Assembly: GCA_020744225.1 (NCBI GenBank)
Contig: JAGMWG010000008.1
Location: forward strand, 1,426,001 to 1,490,000
Source: Paraphoma chrysanthemicola
Taxonomy: Eukaryota; Ascomycota; Dothideomycetes; Pleosporales; Phaeosphaeriaceae
Reading direction: 5' to 3'
Length of the DNA: 64,000 bases
Under the pieces are notes generated by a model, which was not told the DNA's origin, made no database searches, and worked only from the letters and a program-made list of their open reading frames with translations. Below are positions 1 through 11,253 of the stretch, one piece after another; position 1 is the stretch's first letter; each line of letters begins with the position of its first letter. The position numbers and the translations under genes were made by a program.

Positions 1-188
1 AGATGGCATGGCACTCAATATGTGACTTTTTAGGCATAACAGAAAAAACTTGTAATTGTGGAATGTAGACTCATGGTGGTATTTCTCTAATTAGACATAT
101 GGAAACTCCGAAAGCTAACACTATCATACACTTAACACCATGGCTAGATCACAACTTGTCTCCCCTTCCAACATGTCCATCACGGTGA

Positions 189-2135
189 CTAAGGAGCCAT
201 TGGCAATGGCGGTAGCTCCTTATTGATCGCCAATCTCTGCACCGGTCTCCGCACGTTGCGCTCGTTGACAAGAGAAGGGATACATGATCGTCGTATAGCA
301 CCTTCCGATGGCATGACAGCATCCCATTTCCGCGAGGACCTGCTTTTGACACTGCCACTTCCGATATAGAACGGCTCGCTGGCTCCTCTCGCATGTCCAC
401 GTGCGCGTTTGGTCTTTTCTGTATGTCCGAAGGCTCGGTCAATATCTGCATGCGACTTGATCCTCCTTGGTCCTTTTGACCAGGGAATGCTCACGCTTCG
501 ACGATACTTAATGGCTTCTTTCCCAGGAAGTCTCATAGCCTCAAGAATATGATCTGGTGTTGCGCTCTCTGGCAAGATCTCCCTTTTTGTCGGCTTGGAA
601 GTTTTCCTTCGCGATGTATGCGATCGCTTTCGCTTCGTTGAGGAGCTTTCGGTCGACTTGCGCTTTTCTCTAGTGGTCGATTTTGAGAGATCGAGGCGCA
701 AGTTCAAGATGTTTCTTGATGCTCGCGATCCTTTCTCGGGAGTTGTCGATAGTGCTTGGCTTGTTCGCTTCATCAGTCGCAGCGGATTTCGCTCTGGAAT
801 CGGTGGTGGAGCAGCCGCTGCATCCTTCTTTACCACCAACGGTCTCGGTGTCCACCACGCAGCACTCTCGCTACCTAGCTCTAGGCCTGCATCGGAGTAT
901 ATCGACGAACCCCAGGAGAATCTTGATCGATGCGCACCACCAGCAAACCCGACTGAGTCTCTGTCGGCAACGTCCCGAAAACCAGGCTCAATCGCACCAG
1001 CCAGGCCTTGAAGTACTCCAGTAAACTCCGTAGATGGTATGCCGAAGGCGTCAGGCGATAAAATTGGTACTTCCAACTCCTCGCTCAGGCTCCGGTCACT
1101 TTCTGAGTCGTTGTCGAGTTCAGGCGTTGATTCGTACCAGCGTGTCATTGCGGCAGAATTGCTCACAGCTGTGCCGTTTGGATGTATCATGATAAGCGCA
1201 TCATCGTAATCGCTGCTATCTTTTCCATGTGCAGCTCTTGAATCGTTCATTGCTTTCTCGAGGTGTGCCACTGTTTGCTGTTTCGTTGTCGACGGGCCAT
1301 CGGCGGTACTCAACTCAGGAAGTTGCTTTTCAACATTACTTTGATAGATTCGGCAGTTTGCCTGAGCATAAGTACTCCGGAGCTTACTCTGATCGTCCGG
1401 GGTTGCTGCACAGTGGCGTTGCGCAATGTTGGTTTCACAAGTCCGCCGGTGCGTGACGTCGCCGCACCCGCCGCTCGGCCGCACAACCTGAGGTTTTCGT
1501 CCACCACTCGCAATATTAGCATCGTGATCCTTGGTTGCATCAGTGTGCAACTGGGGCACAGGGTCCATCTCGGCGCCCGGATTTCTTGGCTGACGGCTAC
1601 CACCAAACAACCCTGGATGCTTGTTCGCAACACTCAAGGTTTTAACACCCACGCCGCCATCCGGCGCACCCGCGCACGCCGCATGTCCCACATCACCCTC
1701 GCAAGATACTGGAGTATGCCTTGCTCTTCTCGCTTCTTGCAAGCGATTTAGCACGCTTGCGAACCCGTCCTGTACTGGAGCCACGCTGTCTCTTTGCCGT
1801 ACTACTGCTCCCTGGTATGCAGCCATGGATCTCGGCCTGATTGTCATCTGGTCGTGCTCACTGAGTCTCTTGTCTGCACCGAAATGCGCATCCGCGCAAT
1901 CGCGACATCGCTCCAGCGAATAGATCTGCCGGGCCGCACTAAGCTGGGATTCGTCCTCAAGAGCTATGGGAAATTTCATTATGCGCTTTGATCTGGCCAG
2001 CTGCGATACTTCGATGAGCTCATCAGGGTGGCCGCAATGAAAGACCCGGCGGAATACGTATGGATATGTCGGCGCAATGCTGCCGTGCGGCGACGATGTT
2101 TCAGCGTCGATTACCGCCGCACTCTTGCTGCTCAT
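189..2135 (-). CDS. Unrecognised Ser/Lys-rich protein with Cys/His N-terminus
   Basis: A single open frame of 648 residues from the chosen ATG at 2135. The frame stays open upstream to 2252, but the extra 39 residues look like leader, while MSSKSAAVIDAE reads as a typical start. Residues about 28-80 hold a Cys/His signature (FHCGH, later CRDC) that could bind a metal. The middle is low complexity and acidic (around ELDNDSESD). The last third is very basic and Ser-rich (segments such as KRKRSHTSRRKTSK), which suggests a nuclear protein, and the tail ends in a proline motif (ELPPLPMAP). I recognise no catalytic domain. The next two genes, on the same strand, are also uncharacterised, and the one at 3123-3668 also starts with a Cys/His segment. 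The coding call rests on frame length and composition, not on homology. Confidence 0.6.
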   Translation of the reverse strand: MSSKSAAVIDAETSSPHGSIAPTYPYVFRRVFHCGHPDELIEVSQLARSKRIMKFPIALEDESQLSAARQIYSLERCRDCADAHFGADKRLSEHDQMTIRPRSMAAYQGAVVRQRDSVAPVQDGFASVLNRLQEARRARHTPVSCEGDVGHAACAGAPDGGVGVKTLSVANKHPGLFGGSRQPRNPGAEMDPVPQLHTDATKDHDANIASGGRKPQVVRPSGGCGDVTHRRTCETNIAQRHCAATPDDQSKLRSTYAQANCRIYQSNVEKQLPELSTADGPSTTKQQTVAHLEKAMNDSRAAHGKDSSDYDDALIMIHPNGTAVSNSAAMTRWYESTPELDNDSESDRSLSEELEVPILSPDAFGIPSTEFTGVLQGLAGAIEPGFRDVADRDSVGFAGGAHRSRFSWGSSIYSDAGLELGSESAAWWTPRPLVVKKDAAAAPPPIPERNPLRLMKRTSQALSTTPEKGSRASRNILNLRLDLSKSTTREKRKSTESSSTKRKRSHTSRRKTSKPTKREILPESATPDHILEAMRLPGKEAIKYRRSVSIPWSKGPRRIKSHADIDRAFGHTEKTKRARGHARGASEPFYIGSGSVKSRSSRKWDAVMPSEGAIRRSCIPSLVNERNVRRPVQRLAINKELPPLPMAP

Positions 2136-2425
2136 GTTGAAGATTGCAGCGGCGCAGAAGAGAGGAAATGGGCGCGCACAGAGAGTCACAAAACAGATGC
2201 AGTCATAGTCTGTTCTCAACTCGTTACAGTCATCGCAGTGTTTGTCCAACACATCATTGTCGCAACTTGATTGAACGGGTCTGTCTATTGGTCATGAGAG
2301 AAAGAACACGTTGTTGCGTTGTGCAAAGCAACATAGCTTCCGCCTTGTTGACGACAAAGGTCACGCTCGCAAAGTCCGCCTAACCACCACGCCGCTCAAT
2401 CTACGTAACGGCCACGATCCGCGCC

Positions 2426-2677
2426 TCAACGATCCTTCATTTCGACGTCGCCCTCGTCGGTGTCTGCCTTCCTTGAAGTGGCAGACCCGGCCATCATGAG
2501 TTTTGACAAGTCGTCGGCCATCTCGCGATCCTTCCACTGGAACAAGACTGGAACCCGTGCCTCAGCCTTAGGCTTCCCATGCAACTCAGTTTGCTTCAAG
2601 CTTCTTGTACGATCATTACCAGCGATATTCGTCATGTTGTAATCGGCGCCGCAATTGTTGCTCGCCGCAGTTGACAT
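2426..2677 (-). CDS. Small unrecognised protein, 83 residues
   Basis: A short frame that starts MSTAASNNCGAD and ends in an acidic, lysine-capped tail (DEGDVEMKDR). The composition is balanced and hydrophilic, with no signal peptide or membrane segment. It lies between the 2135 start of its neighbour and a non-coding stretch, on the same strand. The short motif VPVLFQWKDREMADDL in the middle reads like real protein. It could be a small nuclear or cytosolic protein, or the last exon of a longer gene. No family is recognised, and the call rests only on the clean frame and plausible composition. Confidence 0.4.
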   Translation of the reverse strand: MSTAASNNCGADYNMTNIAGNDRTRSLKQTELHGKPKAEARVPVLFQWKDREMADDLSKLMMAGSATSRKADTDEGDVEMKDR

Positions 2678-3122
2678 GGTGAAAACTTCGAGCGAAGACC
2701 AGAGCGCGATCGGCGATGTTCAAAGGATTTTGTCTTGGAGGAGGTTGTTGAAGGTTTTCCCGGGCACGAAACGCGGTACCGACTAGTAGAGCTCGAACGC
2801 TTAGGCTGATGTGAATTGTCGACTATAGGTAATGTTCCTGCTAAGCGTGAAGTGTGAGCGCCGATGACTTATGCTGGGGTGCGTGACCGGATGAAGGTGA
2901 ACACAATTGCTGGCTGTCAAATTTCTTACGGTTTGATCGTGGGTTAGTCTTCGTCTCACTTGTTGTTTGACAACTTGTTCTCATACACGCGATATTGTGC
3001 TAGTTGCACAAAGATTATCGTCAAAAAACTGCAGGTATTCAATTCAGTGACAAGCGCTACCTTCAAATCGTAACAAGTCCGGTCTAGGGCAGCATCACCA
3101 GCTCAAGGTAAACTGCCGCTCC
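2678..3122. other. Intergenic stretch, nothing recognised
   Basis: About 445 bases between two minus-strand genes. It should contain the 3' end of the gene at 3123-3668 and the promoter of the one at 2426-2677. I see no frame longer than a shadow, no repeat and no RNA gene. Confidence 0.5.
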
Positions 3123-3668
3123 TTACAATCTGCTACCTCTCGCAGCCCTCATGAAAGCCTTGTCAATGGCGACCTGTAGAAGCCCTGCCATCTCGGCATC
3201 CTCATTTGCCTCGCGCTCACGCTTGGCGCCACCTTTTGATGTCCTCATTTCCTTCTCAATCAATAAACGCAGATATTCCGTCATTTCCTCATATGTTCCA
3301 ACCTCATGTCTGTCCACGATATCCGCCCTCCATCTCTTCCTTGAATCAAGAATGGAATCTTCACTCTCACCAACCCTACTTATCTCCAACCTCGTCCGTT
3401 CCCCCCTCGCCCTCTTCTCTTGTTCTTCAATCCTCCTCGCTGCTTCACACTCTTTCTCCTCCTGCTTGTACTTCTCACGCTTCACCGCCTCATACGCACA
3501 CGGCGGACACAAGCCGTGGATTTTGTATTTCTGGACCTGCGTAACGTGCGCACAAGTAACGAGGTGCCCATTCGCGTGTTCGGCTCCTGAGCAGAAGTCT
3601 GGCGAAATGCCGGAATCCGGGTATTTGTGGTTGCACGCCAGGAAGAGGGAGTGGTAAGTTGTGCACAT
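3123..3668 (-). CDS. Unrecognised 181-residue protein: Cys/His N-terminus and charged coiled coil
   Basis: A single exon beginning MCTTYHSLFLACNHKY. The first 60 residues carry seven or eight Cys/His positions (C2, C12, H14, C26, then GHLVTCAH and LCPPCAY), spaced in a way that could hold one or two zinc ions. Residues about 62-100 are almost all charged (KREKYKQEEKECEAARRIEE) and should form a coiled coil. The C-terminal third is mixed and helical. The N-terminal layout (aromatic start, CNH, then a CPPC pair) is of a kind seen in uncharacterised ascomycete proteins; that is my recollection, not a search result. Function is unknown. A role in protein-protein contact is the most that composition suggests. 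Confidence 0.55.
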   Translation of the reverse strand: MCTTYHSLFLACNHKYPDSGISPDFCSGAEHANGHLVTCAHVTQVQKYKIHGLCPPCAYEAVKREKYKQEEKECEAARRIEEQEKRARGERTRLEISRVGESEDSILDSRKRWRADIVDRHEVGTYEEMTEYLRLLIEKEMRTSKGGAKREREANEDAEMAGLLQVAIDKAFMRAARGSRL

Positions 3669-6600
3669 TGTGATAAGATGTTGATGTATGTTTGACTGTG
3701 AAACCTTGATTCTGGGACTTAGCTATGCTTATTAGAGCGCTCTTGGTGGTGGAAATATAGGTCGAAGGATACCGTAGTGGTGTTGTGTGATTTTCTGATC
3801 AATGGTGCGAGAAAGATACCCGCACGACGCCATGCGATCAATCATTGTATACACGTGGCTAAGCTCGAAATCATGATACGTTCACGCGAACAACGCATAC
3901 CTACGGTATTCGCGTTGGGTAAGCACTGCCAACTCATGGTCCGTGATATCGCGCGTCGTTTGGGCCATTCTCCGTGGTGTGTGATCGCGCGCGGATGCCT
4001 CGTGGTTGTTGCTTTGTTGGTACCAAACTGTTGTATTAGAGCTCATTATAGATACATGTATGACATACAAGAAGAAACCAACAAACTGGGGTATATGCTG
4101 CCTGCCCGAACGCCGTGCCTGCGCGGTCGCGCTACGAATCCTACATGCCATCCCTCGGACCTGATTCTCCACAAACTTGCAATTCCAATGACGGATGTCT
4201 CGCCCTTTGCTGGTCCTTTTTGCTGGTCCTTACGTATAGTAACGCGAGCATGAGTAGAAATGCTGCCTTGCGCTTTTGTCGAATATTCGATCGCTTCCTG
4301 TCCGCTCCTCATTTCTTGCTCGCATTTTCGGCCGTATAATGCGATTATTTGACAACCTTTCTCCATAGACATCCGTTGCACATTCCTTGACTCCTATTCG
4401 CTACCTTATGCTCTCGTTGTGTTTCCGGACATGGATGGCCTAGCCGCAGCTTTTCAGCCTCGTCGCATATGCGTAGTATTGGACCATTGTTCGTTTGAGG
4501 CTGCGGTATCCAGTGGTTGCACACATGAATCGTGTATACAATGTAGCACATGGTCGATTTAATATTGTTGAACGCAACCAATGCGATGCTGTTGGGATCG
4601 GTGTGACGTAAGGAGGCGTTTTTGGGCTCGTATCTGAGTAGATAGCGTGAAGCTGGGGCTCGGCTAGAGGATTTGTGTTTTGGTGCTCGTAGTGGCTCTG
4701 CTCGAAAGTCTCCCTCCGACTGGTGTGTTTTTCGATACTCGTGGTTGCAATTTCAACGCAACAGCAGGAATATCGCCTTCCTGACCATATGCCACCAACA
4801 CAACCTCCTCTTTCGCCGCGCAAATCCGTAGTATCGCGTTAGAGCATGCCCACTCGTTTCCGTAAGCGTGCTCAACACAAATGCGCTGGCTATCCGCGTA
4901 AATGTTGTTATCAAGATAGGTTGTGGACTGTCGAGGCGAATGCGGGAACAAAGGACACGGAGGTATGAGAGGCAAGGAAGACGGAGCGGAGACGATGAAA
5001 TGAGAAGGGAGGAGCAACCCTCCAAAAGCAACAGCCCTCCTTCCCAGGAAACTTTGTCGTAGTAATTATTCCTCGTTCCGCAAAAAGCAAAGGCAGCACA
5101 GGAACGCAACCATCCCCTTGTTGCACAGGGCCCTCCTGAAATCCCACCCTTGCTCGCCCGCCTCCACCTCCCTTCGTCATAACTTTCGCGTAAGATTTCA
5201 GAGCGGAGAAGGGAGCTGGCAAGGGATGTGCAATGAGTCCCAACGATCTGTGCGCGACGTTGCTGTCACGGAACCGACGCCATGGCACAGACAGCGCTGA
5301 GGCCAACATGCAGCGTCATCGATCTCTGCCGCATAGGGACACCTGGCGCACCATGCCCGCGGACATCAGGGTTATGCCACTGGATGCGGTGTCGCACGCC
5401 GCTGAGTGCACTGTCAGAAGGTTTAGTGGCGTGGGAGTCGGGAAGATAAAACGTGGGGATAGCTGCTGCAGCGGAAAGGGATGCCGAGAGATCGACGCTA
5501 GTTTCAGACGGGAATCGCAATCCCAAGTCCCAACGAGTGGGAATGCTGTGTCTCAAACTCAACAAGAACATCATGTGCGCGTATGCGAAAGATCATGAGA
5601 TACTTGGTTGGTTCAGCATGTGATGGAAGCGGTGAGAAGGTCTCAATGACAATCACAGCTGACTGCATCTAGGGTCTGTGTACTGTTCCCTTGCGGAATG
5701 AGCTATTCTCTATATGTCCTCAGTATCCAGACTAGTTTTAACAAATGTGTGCTTAGCTTCAATGTGTCAAACTTGTATTCAGGTCGGCGCACGACTTCCA
5801 CTTCAATCCCAGAGATTCTTATAGGTTATCCTCGGCGTAACGACAATACTCACTGGGCCGCATGTCATCCAATCGCAGAGAGAAAATAGGAAAGAGACAT
5901 TGGCGAAGTGTGACGCGTATCCTCACCCTATGGACCGAAAAGACCTTTGATCATTCGCAGGTACTTGACGAGTAGGATCTTTGCCAATACATGTTACGAG
6001 ATTCGATATGCGCCGTGGCACAGGGACCGGAAGTAGCTCTGACGGACGAGGCGTCCATATGCACAACGAGTTCGAACATGCGCATACGATGTAGTAAGGA
6101 AAGTCCACAGCGCGATGGAAACACATCGTCGAACTGTCACGTTGGGATACATCTGACGTTCTGAATAGAGCCCTCCCATGATGAATCGTGCGACACAAAA
6201 CGGGCATGGGGCTTTGCAGTGGACATTCTATGTCGAACACAACAAAACTGCTATATATAACCTTTTGATGGCAACCACTTTCACACCCACTCAACAACAA
6301 TCCACCTTCCTTCCCCTATAGCTGCCTACCTACATACACCTACAAACGCGCATCCATTCAACAACCCACCCAAACCCCAACAATCCATCCCGACCCAGCG
6401 AAAATCGCGCTAATCCCCATCCGACGGCGCGAACAACAGTGGCGTGCATGCCTGCATACTTCCCGCGCGCCACGAGCCGTGCAGCTGGGTGTCTTGCATT
6501 GTGTATCGAGCCCACAATCGCGGGTAGTCATAGCGATTATGCATGCACTTTGTTCACTAGGGATCGGTGACACCCACGCCGCAGCGGTGCAGTGTTTCAA

Positions 6601-6777
6601 GTTTTGAGTGGTGTGAAAATGGTATGAGGCGTGTTGTGCTTGCGTTGCTTTTTTTTCTGACAGAGCTGAAGAAAACGCACGCTAACGGAGTTGGGTGCTA
6701 TGCAGGTAAATGTTAAGGTGTTTGGTATTCTAAAGTAGATGGTCATGTGCGCATGTGCAGGAGCCTGATGGCGATGG
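3669..6777. other. 3.1 kb gene-poor stretch
   Basis: No frame here looks like a conserved protein; the many 60-130 codon frames are arginine- and serine-rich on both strands, as expected by chance. The exception is the right end: TATATATAA at 6252-6260 is followed by a C/A/T-rich, ATG-free stretch like a fungal 5' leader, then a 40-codon frame at 6448-6570 and an intron-like segment at 6622-6663. See the finding on that region. Confidence 0.5.
6252..6447 (+). promoter_or_regulatory. TATA element and pyrimidine-rich leader of a possible small transcript
   Basis: TATATATAA at 6252-6260 is followed by about 190 bases with no ATG, rich in CAAC, CCTTCC and CTACCTACAT. This is the composition of a filamentous-fungal core promoter and 5' leader. 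The first ATG is at 6448. No substantial protein follows, so the element may serve a non-coding or very short coding RNA, or be fortuitous. Confidence 0.3.
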
Positions 6778-9154
6778 TCAAGACAACCCGTCACCTCCTA
6801 GTCCGCCAGTCATGTGCAACATCCTTCGTCCCAACAGATCGTCTTCGCTCGCTAAGCTTACGAGACTCTTCCTCCTTCCTCGATCACTCTTCCTCACTCT
6901 GCCTCTACCTCTGGCGGTTCCGCTCTTGGAATTCTCTCCGGGCTCTTCTTTTGGTGGAGTTTTCGCCTTGGCCTTGGAGAGCACAGTCATCTCTAATGGC
7001 CTGTCTTCATCCGCGCTTGACGCGGTTCCCGACCGGTAATGATGACGTGCCCGTTGCGGCGATGAGAGCCCACTCACAGCTTCTGCGAGACCAGCTGTGA
7101 CACCAGAACCAAAGTAATCTGATCGCCTACGCGTATGATGTGGAGTATGCAGGGGAGTAATATAGTCGTCAAATGCGTCTCGTGTTCTTCGCTCCTCGAA
7201 AGCTTCCTGCATCCACTTTGCGCAGCGGAAGATGTACTTCCATCCCTCAGGAAAGACGCCGACGAATTGTAGGAAGCCGTGGGATATGCCGGGGATCAAG
7301 TCGACATTGACCCAGTCCTCTTCTCTGAACGTCCCTCGCGCCCAATCAAGGCCTAATTCCTTTGCTGTGATCCACTCGGCTCTCTTTGCTTGCCTCAGCC
7401 TACCCGCAAAGATGACTGTATCATCCACGAGCGGGTCGCGCTCGCCCGTCAACATCCATGTGCGCGGAAATTTGGCAAGTAGACTCTCGGGAGCGAGTAG
7501 CGGCGAGAGAAGAAAGTCGGTGCTGAAGTCAGGCCGGTGATGGGGCCCGATATACAGAATGATCATCGCGCGCATCATCTCTGGAGTGAGGATACGGTCA
7601 TTGAAGTAAGATATCATACTGGACATGGCAAGTCGAGTTTTGATGGTTGTTGCAGGAGGTGCGGGGTGCTCCACGGCTAATGTGGATGTTTGCGACTCCT
7701 TTGGTGTGGGCAGGATACCATTTGAAGCTGGAGTCATTTGCTCAGGTGTGTGTGAGATGTGACCATTACCAGTAATACTGGTGTCGATGCGAGGGACAGC
7801 ATTGCTGTCCTTACCACTATGCGCCGCTGAGAGCTTGATCATTGTTTGCGGAGACGTGAGGACGCGTTCACTCATAGGCTTGGGACCACTCGGCGCGCGC
7901 GTGACTTTACCGGATCCTTCGTCCTCACTGTCTGAGTTGTCTGAGACCACTGGTGTGTTCGGTGCAAGATGTCTATAATCGGCGCTCTTGTGTTTCAGGA
8001 TAGGGCGATTGGTTTTCCGGACCTTACGGTCACGAATGAGCGCCATTTGCTCGTCTGTCATCCAGTTGCCGATATTCATGTCCAGAGCCGGATAGATCAG
8101 CACAACTCCGACCGGCGGGGGTATCGCATACTCCCCTTGCCATCGCCTGGTTGCAGTGGATCCGCTTTGGAGTATCATAAGGATCATGCCCACGGCAAGG
8201 TTTCCGCCTGCCGAGTCCCCAGACACCACAATCTTTGGCTCGTGTTCGCCAGAAAGGCCCATACATCTTCCCCGAGACGCAATGATGGTGTGATAGACAT
8301 CATAGCACTCATTGAGCGCATATGGATACGGCCACTCGGGCGCCTTTCGATAGTCAAGACTCAACACAGGCATGCCTGATTTGCCTGCCCATCCCATCAG
8401 TTTGTCGTCGTGATTCCGCGGGTCCATAGCCACAAAGCCGCCACCGGGAATGTCCAAGACGATCTTGTCGTGCTTCTTCAGCTGGCTGAGCGGACCATTA
8501 AAGTATAGCCACCCAATGACGGGATCCTTATACGAGCTTTCGCTTGGTCTGGGAATTCTGATCTTCCGTGGAGGGTACCACATGAGGCGTGGGCGCATCA
8601 AGGTCGTCAATGCGCCTAGATATGGTGTTGTGCCTTTGTTCCACGCTACGCGAAGGTGGTCCACCGTGAGCGTCGCCCTGATCTTCCTGACCTTTTCGTC
8701 CGCCTGCTCGGCGCAGATCATGTAGTAGATGCTGAAAACTATACCCAGAAAGTCTCTAACGCCCTTTCTTTTGATCCGCATGGCAGACCAGAAGCCGGCG
8801 TCCAGCGCTGTTGTGACCCATGTGGCCCGAAAGTATGATCGGGAATACAGGTTCGCGAGAGGTTCTGGACACTCGAGGCCAAGCAGTTTCCCGAAATTGC
8901 GAGCGATGTAGAGATATATCAGGGTTATGAGTAGGGATTGCCACGCGGTGAGCTTCTTTGAGAGGACTTTAGATATTCGGCGCAGAATGGGTGGGCCATG
9001 GCGATCGCCTCTAGGTGGTTGTCAGCGCTGGAGAGGCCATCTGAGCTATTCTATGAGCATACCTATAAAGATAGAACGACCAGAATGAAACAACAGCCAG
9101 GACCTGTATCTTGCGAAACTGAACCGACGGCCGGCCCAGGACATGGTCTATCAT
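6778..9154 (-). CDS. Membrane-anchored alpha/beta hydrolase (HSL/arylacetamide-deacetylase type)
   Basis: A predicted carboxyl-ester hydrolase of the alpha/beta-hydrolase-3 group, 774 residues in two exons. Exon 1 runs from the ATG at 9152-9154 (in-frame stop just upstream) to 9063, the 52 nt intron is 9062-9011, and the reading phase is kept. Residues 16-30 and about 54-68 are hydrophobic and should anchor the protein in a membrane. The catalytic set is visible: PGGG near 219-222 (oxyanion loop, with Pro in place of the usual His of HGGG), nucleophile Ser297 in GDSAGG, Asp556 in GERDP and His608 in GISHGF. A long charged, low-complexity insert (about 375-490) and a basic Ser-rich tail (about 650-760) extend it well beyond the usual 300-450 residues. 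It lies downstream of the polyketide synthase gene on the same strand, so polyketide ester cleavage or release is possible, but a lipid or sterol esterase role is equally likely. Confidence 0.85.
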
Positions 9155-10665
9155 GATGGTTGTTTACTCGGTCCAGGTTCTACGCCGCCCTAATTTCGAC
9201 GCACCGGCAACCTATGTTCGGCTTCCGAGATGCTACACAAGAGTCGCGTATGGCGACATGAAAGGCAATCACTCAATGCAGACCGTGGGGAATCGTTGAA
9301 GCGTGTGCGGTGACGTCCGTGAGACTACTGTCGTGATGTAAAGTGGAAGGCAGAGGGCGCGAAGTCATCCATACTCAGCCATGATCCTACGTGGTGCGTG
9401 AAGCCGTCGTCAAGCGCATTGTTAGGCTTGACGAAGCTGTGGTTGGCTGACGCAGACGGCATGTGACAGAATGTGAAGGTCCATGCTTCTGCCATGTGAA
9501 AGCCCATGACATCGCCCTCGGCCTTTGTTCTTTCCATCTCCGATCACTAGCCGCGCCAAGCGCCTGTCACGTGAGCGCACGGACGGGTGGCTCGTCGACC
9601 CGGTGCACCGCACTAAACACCGTCGTCAACACGGGCGTCGCCAACAGCGAGTACCGACGCGCATTCAATTGACTATGCACAGTTCATTCACATTTGGAAG
9701 ACCTAAAGTCGTTGGCTCGCTGACCTGCAGGCTGACAGATCTTGGACACGGGATATTCCAGCCGCGCCCGTCGTCGCGACATTCGTTCTTCGAGTGAGAT
9801 ATGTAGCCTTGGAAGCACTGCGTCCAAGAGCTGGTGCCAGTTGGCTGAATCCTCAGTATCGCTGGGCTACAGTCCTTAGGCTCTGTCACAGGAGCACCTT
9901 TGTCTGCTTCAATCTGCGTTTGACTCCTCGAGCCTTCTCATAACCTGCCAGAGAATCTAGAGGCATCATGCAAGCCTCCCGGCTATGCACGTCTAGCCAT
10001 AAGAACAATGCTGCATTATCGTAAAGCCGTTTTTGGATGAGGCTGCCTCGGGACCGCGTTCATGTGGATCCCGAATGCCTTTGACACATATCCCGTGCTG
10101 TTCACTTACCCTGGTATAACACTTTTATACTTTGCCAGGCACTGTATACTTATTGAGATCATTTCGCCTGGTGATCCTCTTGATACTTACGGCAAAGGAC
10201 ACAAAAGAAGGACCAGAATGTTAGGAACCGAGATCCGAAATCCGCCCTTACCAGCACATAGATACGCCTTGAAATCTAAAACCGCTCATATAAGCTGCGT
10301 ACCCCACGGGAAACCCCCAAATTGCGCAGTGAGAAAGCCTTCACCCACCTAGAGCGCATTGCCACAGCGCGTCACAGCAATCTGCGATTGGCAGCGTACT
10401 TGTACGGCTGAGGTCGCCCTCACGAGGCTCCACCTCGACACCAATGAATGGGTCAAGACTGCAACAGCTCCGCGGGTGAAGCAGCAGTAACTGCATAATG
10501 TCAGCATATTTCTTTTGCTCTTTGTCTGGCCCACGAAGGTCTCCATAGATCATGCACGTCAGCAGTGTCCTAAGCTGCCATCTCAATGGAGGCTATCTTC
10601 ATATGGTTCAGTAATGGGATATATGACAGTTGTCCGTCATGCATATGAACCGACTTCGCAGTCGT
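9155..10665. other. Intergenic, 1.5 kb
   Basis: Contains the promoter of the hydrolase gene on its left and the upstream region of the small secreted-protein gene on its right. The frames present are short and without recognisable motifs. No repeat or RNA gene was seen. Confidence 0.5.
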
Positions 10666-10671
10666 TATAAA
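10666..10671 (+). promoter_or_regulatory. TATA box of the small secreted-protein gene
   Basis: TATAAA lies 68 bases upstream of the ATG at 10739, followed by an ATG-free leader rich in C, A and T. Spacing and leader composition are those of a strongly expressed fungal gene and are the best support that the small gene downstream is real. Confidence 0.5.
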
Positions 10672-10738
10672 GGCTAACCTTTTCGGCACAAACAATACTT
10701 TACACTCAGACTTGCTGCCAACATCCTTTCCCGAAACA

Positions 10739-11216
10739 ATGCATTACACTACCGTCATTCTCGCGTTTTGCTTTGCAACCTTCTCTGCCGCTACACCTGT
10801 AGCTCTTAACGTCAACAACGTTGCCAGCATCCAAGCACGCGAACCTCTGCTACACTCGAAAGATGCTGTAGTGGAAGAGGGCATTGTTGGCAGGTTGAAG
10901 GTATACATAACTTAGTCCAGGGCGCAATGGGTCGTAGTCGCTGACATCATCTAGCCGAGGACTGCAGGCTGTAAAACCAGTGGTCGCCAATTCTGGCCGC
11001 AATGTTTCTATGTTGTGCAATGTCTGTTTGCTGGCCGGTGGTCTTGGAGACGTGCATTATACGTCGGCATTCAAGCGAGACAATAAGCCTTGCGATCAAT
11101 GTGTACTGGGACTGACCATGATGCGCTCCATGGGTTGTAATGTCACTCGCTTAACATTTATCATATACAACGATGTGTGCCATTCTTCAGCGAGAATGTT
11201 GTCTTCGCCGGCATAA
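10739..11216 (+). CDS. Small secreted protein with signal peptide, frame of second exon uncertain
   Basis: Exon 1 starts MHYTTVILAFCFATFSAATP, a clear secretion signal, and continues with a hydrophilic pro-region. An intron follows, ending at 10954 with a textbook branch point (GCTGAC) and CTAG acceptor. Two donors are possible. GTATAC at 10901 is the better splice signal and gives 97 residues ending at 11086, with a short W/F/Y/C-rich C-terminus around QFWPQCFYVVQC. GTTGAA at 10894 is weaker but gives 138 residues ending at 11216 with six cysteines in that exon (pairs CNVC and CDQC), as expected of a disulfide-bonded effector-like protein. The gene converges on the 3' end of the polyketide synthase. 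Function is unknown: an effector, toxin-like peptide or pheromone-like precursor are all conceivable. The signal peptide and intron are seen; the product is inferred. Confidence 0.45.
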
Positions 11217-11253
11217 CTGCTTCTCAAGAGGCATGTTTCCAAGTACATATCAT

